From positions 1 to 5,200 of the forward strand of contig JASLDM010000156.1 in NCBI GenBank assembly GCA_030151565.1: a stretch of 5,200 nucleotides of DNA. The letters are read 5' to 3'. Origin of the DNA: Flavobacterium sp. (GTDB taxonomy: Bacteria; Bacteroidota; Bacteroidia; Flavobacteriales; Flavobacteriaceae). The notes under the pieces were generated by a model. That model was not told the DNA's origin. It saw only the letters and a program-made list of their open reading frames with translations, and made no database searches. Made by a program: the position numbers and the translations under genes. Below are positions 1 to 5,200 of the stretch, piece by piece (position 1 is the first letter of the stretch; the number at the start of each line of letters is the position of its first letter).

Positions 1-1161
1 TTCTAAAGTCTTTAATTCGTAAAGTTCCTTTTCGTTGTACATATGTTCAACGTACTTTCTTTTTGCCTCATTGACTGAAATATATTCTTTTTTGTTTTCT
101 AAGATATATTCATGAACAATATTGAAAATTAGTTCTTTAATGCTGTATTGTAGCGTGAACTTTTCTTCATTGATAACTTGGTCTTGTGTTTTACCAAGTA
201 ATAATTGTAACATATGTAAGTATGAACCAATGTTTAAGTGTTCAGATTCTTTTGATTTCGCAGTAACTATATTTTTAAGCTCTGTAATATCAGTAGTACA
301 ATCGCTATAAAAATTGTTAAGAATTTCATTTATGCTATCAAAGACAGATATGTTATAATAATTTCTTTTGTTAGTAGCAATACTTTCTTTTTCAAGGAAA
401 GCACTAAAAATTCTGTTATCAAAAAAAGCATTGAAATAGAACTTATCATAAAAGACAGAACCTATTCCAAAGGATAAAAGGTTGTTTTTTCCAGGTAAGT
501 TACCAATCATTTTGTATTGATTAGTCATTATAGCAATGAGAAATTCATACAATGCAAAAGATAAATACTCGTGCTTGTATCCCAAGAAAACAGCATTGAT
601 GTTTTTATCATCCAATAAAAAAACACTATCTATAATAGGATTTTTTACTCTAACATTCTCAAGAAAAGATAAGTTTGATGTAATTAGCTCTTCTTGTTTA
701 GTAGATAATATACCTGTTCCATCAGATAGTATTACGTAATTTTTAACTATCACTGTACCAAAAGTACCATCAAGCGTGTAATGCTTGACTATATTACTTA
801 TGGTTTCAATAATACTTAGGTCTACTTCTAATGCAGAGTAAACAAGATTTACATTAATATAAGTGTATTGTAAATCTTTAAACAATACATTAATGATAGT
901 AATTAAGTCATTATATGCATTGGCAATAAAAATATGGTTATTTGTTAGCTTATCATCTTCTTTATCAGGTAGTCTGTAATTTATAAACTGATGTGTAGTT
1001 TTATCAAATACATCAAATTGTATTTCGTTTTCTATATCAATGGAGTAGAAAGACATAAGCTGTGGAAACAAAATCTCACGAGTATGGAAAATACTCGCAA
1101 GATTTTGAACACAAATTGTCCCATCTTTTCCAATTGCTATGTTAATGCAAGGACTAATCAT
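1..1161 (-). CDS. Divergent tubulin-like companion protein, 3' end outside window
   Basis: An open frame of 387 codons starts at ATG 1161 and leaves the window without a stop, so the C-terminus is missing. The start is secure: two codons upstream the frame meets a TGA (1170-1168), and no other start lies between. It begins 12 bases after the stop of the tubulin-like gene, so it is probably co-transcribed. It has no signal peptide or obvious transmembrane helix, and I do not recognise it as a named family. By eye it follows the N-terminal region of the upstream protein. IGKDGTI (10-16) sits where that protein has IGLGGTG. SFYSIDIE (37-44) matches GFLAIDTD. The strand INVNLVYSA (102-110) followed by a helix matches the strand before GGTGSGT. 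KNPIIDSVFLLDD (173-185) matches ENPFDILFTIGN. FGIGSVFYD (231-239) matches CGMGVSELYYD. The glycine loops themselves are absent, so it probably does not bind GTP in the usual way. Residues 280-387 look helical. The reading frame is certain; the relationship is inference. Confidence 0.88.
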   Translation of the reverse strand, partial: MISPCINIAIGKDGTICVQNLASIFHTREILFPQLMSFYSIDIENEIQFDVFDKTTHQFINYRLPDKEDDKLTNNHIFIANAYNDLITIINVLFKDLQYTYINVNLVYSALEVDLSIIETISNIVKHYTLDGTFGTVIVKNYVILSDGTGILSTKQEELITSNLSFLENVRVKNPIIDSVFLLDDKNINAVFLGYKHEYLSFALYEFLIAIMTNQYKMIGNLPGKNNLLSFGIGSVFYDKFYFNAFFDNRIFSAFLEKESIATNKRNYYNISVFDSINEILNNFYSDCTTDITELKNIVTAKSKESEHLNIGSYLHMLQLLLGKTQDQVINEEKFTLQYSIKELIFNIVHEYILENKKEYISVNEAKRKYVEHMYNEKELYELKTLE

Positions 1162-1173
1162 AAAGTGTCAATG

Positions 1174-3975
1174 TTATTGTAAAACTTTTGTAACAAAATT
1201 AATTTCATTTCTTATTAAGTCAGCAACTTTACTGTAAATAGGTTTTTTTAAATCATCATTATTTATATTTATCTGAGCATATTTCTCTCGGTAGTTAGTT
1301 TTTATATCAGTGATAAGTGCATTACTTTGTTGTTCACCATCTTGTGCTTGTTTTGCTTCAATACTACTAATGATTTCATCAATAAATTTGCCTCTTTTAA
1401 ATATGTCAAATGACTCATCTCTATATTCAGATAGTTCAAGCCAATAATCATCTAAAGCATCACCTTGATCAATCGAATAGACTTTATATTTATTGGTGTT
1501 TGAATCTAATTTAATAAGATCATAACATAAGGCTAAAACCCAAGCTTGTAGGCTATTGTCTTCTTTTTTAGCTGGCCAAATTGAGAAGTTTGTTCGTTCC
1601 ATTTTTGTTAGCCAATTTTTATCAATATGGTAAATCATCGAGTTTGAATTCTCTTTGATTTTATCGTGGTCTTTAGCATATCCATCTACATCCAAGACTC
1701 CAAAAATAGGAGAAGCAGCTTCCATTCTATAGCAAATAACTTTATTGTGAATTCCTGTAGAAACGTACTCTATATTTTGATTTTGAACTAAATGTTTAAA
1801 AGAGTCTTTGAAAGTAGAGTTAGCAGTAGGTAATCCAATAACGAAATAATCAAATAATTGTTGGCCTACTGCATATCCTTTAGAGCTTTGTTGCCATAAG
1901 GCATGAGATTTAGCAATAAGTTTATTCGCTATTTCATTTGTCTTTTCAGGAGATAATTCCCTTAAAACGTCGTCAATTGATTTATTTGTAAATGCTACTG
2001 CTTTTGGCAATCCTTTTGTATATTTCCAGAATATCTTTTCAATTTGCTCATTTTTGAATGTTTCAAAAGATAACATACCATTATCATGAGTATCACTAAA
2101 TGTAGCTATGAAATCGGGAATTAAAAAATCTCCATCATTAGCATATGTCTTGTTCAAATCTTCTTTGTGTAGATCAATGATAAATGTTTTTTGTTTTTCA
2201 TTCGTAGAGTTAATCATACTGTTAACGATACTTGTAGCACTATCCTTAACTTGTGTCAATTTACTAATAAGCGTGGAAATAGTTACTTGATAATCATTTA
2301 CCTTTTCAATTAATTTCGTTAAAAATTGCTTGGCGAAAACACGCCTTTTAATTTCATTAATAGTAATTGCTTGTCGATTGACTAAATCACCTAAGCCTTC
2401 CTTGCTTTCATTTATAGATGATTTCTTTAAAAATGACGCTAATCCTGTTGATATGTTTTGTAAACTCTCAATTTCATTCTTAATAGCATTTTCGTTATTT
2501 TGTTTTTCTTTAATAAAGCTTTCTTCTTCTTCGTCCATCTCACCAAAGAAAATAGTAAGCTGTTCTTTTAAATCACTTAAGAAATGTTTGACGTTACCAA
2601 TACCATGATTAGCATTTAATGATTTTGTAATGAATATCTTTAATTGAGAAGAAACATCACTATATTTTGTTTTTTCATTTGAAGTGATAGTTTGTTCAGC
2701 CGTTTTTTCTACACTATTTAGATAAGCTTTAATTTGATTGGTTAAGTCAGTGATATCATCAATATTAGGGAATTGGTTTTGAGGATTTTTATTTAATAAT
2801 GCATTAATAAGATTGTCATTACCATTGTTCTCTCTAATATTTACAGCAGGATTGTCTATAAAGGCTGAAGCGAGAGGTTGCGCATTAGAGTTTTCAGATA
2901 ATAAGTTACTTATCATATTTCCATAAACTCTTCTTGCATAAATATTTCCAAGTGTATTTCCGTCATAATACAATTCACTAACTCCCATACCACATGCCCA
3001 AGCACGTTTATTAAGAATGTCTAATTGACCACCTGCTAAAACAGTTAAAACATTATCGTATACACTGTTAACATTAGCACTTAACTCACTTGCGCCTGTA
3101 AACATAGCAAGTCCAATTTGTTCCGAAATATCTGAAATATGGTTTACAACTGCACCGCTGGTATTTTTATTACCTATTGTAAATAAAATATCAAAAGGAT
3201 TTTCTGTAACAGGAATTATTTGTTGATTTAGATTGATTGATAACCCGAAGTTGTGTACATCTTTGCTCATTAAATAGTCTAAGTCCTTTAAAGCTCCATA
3301 GCTATTAGGTCTTGTATTTGCCATAGAAATACCTTGTTGCATTGCATTAAATACATCAGGTAATACCGCAAATCCGATAGACTTAATTTCATTATTACCT
3401 CTTAAAGCGTGTTTAACTAAATAAACCGTATCAATAAAAGTTCCGCTCCCAGTACCACCTGCAATTGAAAACACAAAGTTAATTTCAATTCCTGCGTCTT
3501 TAGGAATGAATTTGTTTTGGTTCGCTATATCTATATTTTGAATAGCATTAATTTTAGTTTGGACAGCATTCATAATGTTGGTTTGATTGAAATATGTACC
3601 AAAACGACCATTTGTTCTTACTTGACCGGCACCTTGCGATAAATTTCTTAAGGCGTACTCATTTTCTTGAGGCATCCAATCAAAAATAGTTTCCTTATTG
3701 ATTTGATATGCAGCAGCAGCACCTTGTACACCAATGTGAATGATTTCAGAGGGAGTGAATGAAACTTTTTCATCTTTATTAATATGAATATCTAATATAT
3801 TATCTCTCATAATTGTTTTCTCACCTGTGCTTATGTCTGTGTCAATCGCTAGAAATCCGATCATAGGAGGTACCTCGCCATATGTATCTAAAAATCTCTT
3901 TTTAGTATGTAATAGTGCTTGTGCTCCAGTTCCTCCTAATCCAATGAATAAACTTCTTTTTAGAATATGTGCCAT
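1174..3975 (-). CDS. Large tubulin-like (Tubulin_2 / FtsZ-like) GTPase-family protein
   Basis: This 933-residue cytoplasmic protein belongs to the FtsZ/tubulin superfamily, large tubulin-like type. The N-terminal Rossmann-like GTPase region spans about residues 5-360. It contains IGLGGTG (11-17), the strand FLAIDTD (41-47), a GAGQVRTNGRFG segment (115-126) typical of the large family, the tubulin signature loop AGGTGSGT (172-179, bases 3439-3462) after the hydrophobic strand INFVFSI, an NSYGALKDLD segment (224-233) and CGMGVSELYYD (328-338). Residues about 410-600 are helical and charged, with coiled-coil character and an acidic stretch DEEEE (481-485). Residues about 610-930 form a further globular part of unknown role. 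FtsZ is usually under 500 residues and tubulin about 450, so this protein is about twice that size. Family knowledge suggests GTP-dependent assembly and a role in membrane remodelling rather than standard cell division. The start ATG lies 3 bases after the stop of the membrane-protein gene, indicating translational coupling. The substrate process is unknown. Confidence 0.93.
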   Translation of the reverse strand: MAHILKRSLFIGLGGTGAQALLHTKKRFLDTYGEVPPMIGFLAIDTDISTGEKTIMRDNILDIHINKDEKVSFTPSEIIHIGVQGAAAAYQINKETIFDWMPQENEYALRNLSQGAGQVRTNGRFGTYFNQTNIMNAVQTKINAIQNIDIANQNKFIPKDAGIEINFVFSIAGGTGSGTFIDTVYLVKHALRGNNEIKSIGFAVLPDVFNAMQQGISMANTRPNSYGALKDLDYLMSKDVHNFGLSINLNQQIIPVTENPFDILFTIGNKNTSGAVVNHISDISEQIGLAMFTGASELSANVNSVYDNVLTVLAGGQLDILNKRAWACGMGVSELYYDGNTLGNIYARRVYGNMISNLLSENSNAQPLASAFIDNPAVNIRENNGNDNLINALLNKNPQNQFPNIDDITDLTNQIKAYLNSVEKTAEQTITSNEKTKYSDVSSQLKIFITKSLNANHGIGNVKHFLSDLKEQLTIFFGEMDEEEESFIKEKQNNENAIKNEIESLQNISTGLASFLKKSSINESKEGLGDLVNRQAITINEIKRRVFAKQFLTKLIEKVNDYQVTISTLISKLTQVKDSATSIVNSMINSTNEKQKTFIIDLHKEDLNKTYANDGDFLIPDFIATFSDTHDNGMLSFETFKNEQIEKIFWKYTKGLPKAVAFTNKSIDDVLRELSPEKTNEIANKLIAKSHALWQQSSKGYAVGQQLFDYFVIGLPTANSTFKDSFKHLVQNQNIEYVSTGIHNKVICYRMEAASPIFGVLDVDGYAKDHDKIKENSNSMIYHIDKNWLTKMERTNFSIWPAKKEDNSLQAWVLALCYDLIKLDSNTNKYKVYSIDQGDALDDYWLELSEYRDESFDIFKRGKFIDEIISSIEAKQAQDGEQQSNALITDIKTNYREKYAQININNDDLKKPIYSKVADLIRNEINFVTKVLQ

Positions 3976-3978
3976 AGT

Positions 3979-4893
3979 TTATAAGTATGTAATAGTTAAT
4001 TTTTCGTTAGTATTATTATTTGTAATCTCATAAATAATCCCTTTTTCAAAAGTTGTGGTAAAGGGCTCTATGCTATAATGACCTCCTGTTCTAATTCTAA
4101 TTTTACTTTTCACACTTGGAGTAAAGTATATAGGATTGGTGAAGAAATCATTAGTAATTGTTGTTCTTTTTCCTTGAAATATTTTATTAAACACCCCTTG
4201 TTTATGTTTTTTATTGGTAAAAACTAATTCAATATTATTTTTAATATTTACGTTTTTAAAGAAAGGTTGTTGAATTGTAATTTGTCCTTTACCCATTCTT
4301 TTGAAAATAATAGGTCTTAACATTAACAAATAAATAAATAGGCAAGCAGCTGTTATAGCTAATGCCCAAAGTAAGAAAACTTTCAAGGGATTCATCTGAA
4401 TTTCTTGAGTAGCTGACCATTTGTAAATATTAGTGTTTGTTGGGTTTTCGATATCATTTACACGATCAAGATTGTGATCTGAAATTGTAATATATCCAAA
4501 AAAATCAGTATTAATTTGGATTGGAATTACTAATTTTAAGTTGATAGTATCCCCAGCTTTATTTGTTGAATTTAAAATTATCTTACCATCTGGGATTGGA
4601 GTATCATTTACTAAAAAATGGTAAGGAGCTTTATTTTTAATTAGTTCATTTTCTCCATTATTTAAGGTTATTGTAACGGATGAATTAGATTCAGTTGCCC
4701 AATTATTAAATGAATACACAAAAGATTTTTGTAATGTATCATTTCGAGCATCTTTCCAAAGAAATTTTTCATAAGAAATTGACTTCCCAAAATGGGAGGT
4801 AGATAAATTTTCATCTTCTTTTGATTTTTTACAACCATATAAAGTTGTAATAAGAAGTAAAAAGCAAACAAGTTTATGTTTATATATAGTCAT
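3979..4893 (-). CDS. Membrane-anchored lipobox protein with cytoplasmic tail, putative partner of tubulin-like protein
   Basis: This is a 304-residue protein when read from ATG 4893. The frame extends to a GTG at 4923, but the ATG gives a compact lipoprotein signal: basic MTIYKHK, a hydrophobic core, then LYGC with Cys21. Residues about 22-168 are a polar, beta-rich, Asn/Thr-rich region predicted to be periplasmic, possibly Ig-like. One transmembrane helix follows at about 170-192 (VFLLWALAITAACLFIYLLM). Next comes a basic RPIIFKRMGKG stretch (193-203), which by the positive-inside rule places the C-terminal about 100 residues in the cytoplasm. That tail has alternating hydrophobic residues typical of beta structure, with a basic patch around 228-243 and RIR at 266-268. 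It is first in the operon, and its stop lies 3 bases before the tubulin-like start. I infer that it tethers that protein to the inner membrane. No named family is recognised; related systems use a von Willebrand A membrane protein, but no such motif is seen here. Confidence 0.88.
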   Translation of the reverse strand: MTIYKHKLVCFLLLITTLYGCKKSKEDENLSTSHFGKSISYEKFLWKDARNDTLQKSFVYSFNNWATESNSSVTITLNNGENELIKNKAPYHFLVNDTPIPDGKIILNSTNKAGDTINLKLVIPIQINTDFFGYITISDHNLDRVNDIENPTNTNIYKWSATQEIQMNPLKVFLLWALAITAACLFIYLLMLRPIIFKRMGKGQITIQQPFFKNVNIKNNIELVFTNKKHKQGVFNKIFQGKRTTITNDFFTNPIYFTPSVKSKIRIRTGGHYSIEPFTTTFEKGIIYEITNNNTNEKLTITYL

Positions 4894-5029
4894 AGTTACC
4901 TTAATTAAATAATTTAAAAACACCTTGAAATAAAGAATTCTATCTTATTATAAAACCATTTTAAAAGACTTTTATAATAAAGACTTATTTTGATTTGAGG
5001 TAAACATAAATAACTATTTTATTTATTTA
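4894..5029 (-). promoter_or_regulatory. Non-coding leader region of the three-gene operon
   Basis: These roughly 136 bases have no convincing gene on either strand and must hold the operon promoter unless transcription comes from within the transposase remnant. No good Bacteroidota promoter (TTTG, about 20 bases, TAnnTTTG) is present. The nearest -7-like match on the minus strand is TATTTATG (5012-5005), one mismatch in the fixed positions, without a clear -33 element. The inverted repeat at 4945-4980 lies between it and the start codon. No Shine-Dalgarno sequence precedes the ATG at 4893, as is normal in this phylum. Confidence 0.35.
4945..4980. repeat. Perfect 11-base inverted repeat upstream of the operon
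   Basis: TTATTATAAAA (4945-4955) and its exact reverse complement TTTTATAATAA (4970-4980) flank a 14-base spacer that itself contains the palindrome TTTTAAAA (4959-4966). One added base extends the pairing outward by GA/TC. All stem pairs are A-T, so an RNA hairpin would be weak. A protein-binding operator is as likely as a terminator. Because it lies in the 5' region of the operon, it could regulate it. AT-rich DNA makes such repeats less surprising, so the role is uncertain. Confidence 0.5.
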
Positions 5030-5200
5030 ATACGGAAAACCGTAAACGCTTTTTTTTTTAAGTCTTTGAAAACAGAAAATATTAACGGAAATCTTTTAGT
5101 TAATTGTCAGAAAATAGAAATGAACCTTTTGAATATATTGAATTTTGGTATAATAAAAAGCGTAGACATTCACATTTAGGGTATTTAACGATAGAAGAAT
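5030..5200 (+). pseudogene. IS3-family transposase (OrfB) remnant, truncated and frameshifted
   Basis: Two plus-strand frames together read as the C-terminal part of an IS3-family DDE transposase. The first runs from about 5030 to 5128 and contains RK..NAFFFKSLKTE (5033-5077), which corresponds to the family's RKGNCxDNAxAESFFKxLKTE region. The second, from 5128 to the right edge, contains YIEFWYNKKRRHSHLGYL (5134-5187), the hallmark C-terminal motif, followed by TIEE. The frames meet at CTTTTG (5126-5131): adding one T to the run would restore MNLFEYIEFW. The 5' part of the gene, including the first two catalytic Asp residues, is absent. The segment carrying the third catalytic residue (Glu of AES) is deleted between NA and FFF. 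It is therefore an inactive relic rather than a working element. The end of the gene and any terminal repeat lie beyond the window. Family assignment is strong; the exact left boundary is not visible. Confidence 0.85.

Noticed and set aside
1..1176. The possibility that the left gene is the frameshifted tail of the tubulin-like gene
   Set aside because: Its first residues align with the N-terminus, not the C-terminus, of the tubulin-like protein, and it has its own ATG after a clean stop, so it is a separate gene.
122..1182. Short plus-strand open frames (122-310, 536-739, 991-1182)
   Set aside because: They lie opposite the continuous 387-codon minus-strand frame, show no family resemblance, and have low-complexity Ser/Leu/Phe content typical of antisense shadows.
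2108..4033. Short plus-strand open frames (2108-2290, 2330-2608, 3827-4033)
   Set aside because: They are antisense to the well-supported tubulin-like gene, the last one running slightly into the end of the lipobox gene, and have no recognisable features.
4668..4871. A 67-codon minus-strand frame inside the lipobox protein gene
   Set aside because: It is an out-of-frame shadow of the membrane-protein gene, whose own frame has a signal peptide and coherent domain layout.
4894..4923. GTG start at 4923 giving a 314-residue form of the membrane protein
   Set aside because: The added ten residues place extra hydrophobic residues before the basic n-region. The ATG at 4893 gives a normal-length lipoprotein signal ending at Cys21.
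5031..5059. TACGG-AAAA-CCGTA hairpin followed by a ten-T tract, resembling a rightward intrinsic terminator
   Set aside because: The stem is only 5 base pairs, five bases separate it from the T run, and no plus-strand gene ends here. The T run encodes the FFF of the transposase remnant, so the similarity is probably accidental.

Overview
The window is very AT-rich and looks like Bacteroidota, most probably a flavobacterium-like genome. The evidence is the strong A/T bias at third codon positions, the lack of clear Shine-Dalgarno sequences before the starts, a lipobox protein, and a broken IS3-type transposase of the kind common in that phylum. The species cannot be named from the sequence.

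Layout. Positions 1 to 4893 hold three genes, all read leftward on the minus strand and almost touching, with gaps of 3 and 12 bases. They are therefore very likely one operon. In order of transcription they are: (1) a lipobox protein with a periplasmic domain, one internal transmembrane helix and a beta-rich cytoplasmic tail (4893-3979); (2) a 933-residue tubulin/FtsZ-superfamily protein of the large 'tubulin-like' (Tubulin_2) type with an intact GGTGSGT nucleotide loop (3975-1174); and (3) a gene running off the left edge (1161-1, 387 codons seen). The third gene is not an obvious family member. Read side by side with protein 2, however, it matches its N-terminal GTPase region segment by segment while having lost the glycine-rich nucleotide-binding loops. 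Positions 4894-5029 are non-coding and carry a perfect 11-base inverted repeat. From about 5030 to the right edge, on the plus strand, lies a truncated and frameshifted remnant of an IS3-family transposase.

How the genes may work together. Established knowledge: large FtsZ/tubulin-like proteins of this sort were described by Makarova and Koonin (2010) as the core of a predicted multi-component membrane-remodelling system, together with von Willebrand A and OmpA-type partners. Inference from this window: the membrane protein would recruit the tubulin-like GTPase to the inner membrane, and the third protein would be a nucleotide-binding-dead tubulin-like paralogue, perhaps forming a hetero-oligomer or acting as a cap. 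That active/degenerate pair plus a dedicated membrane anchor is the most interesting content here. The transposase remnant beside the operon fits an accessory, possibly transferred, location.
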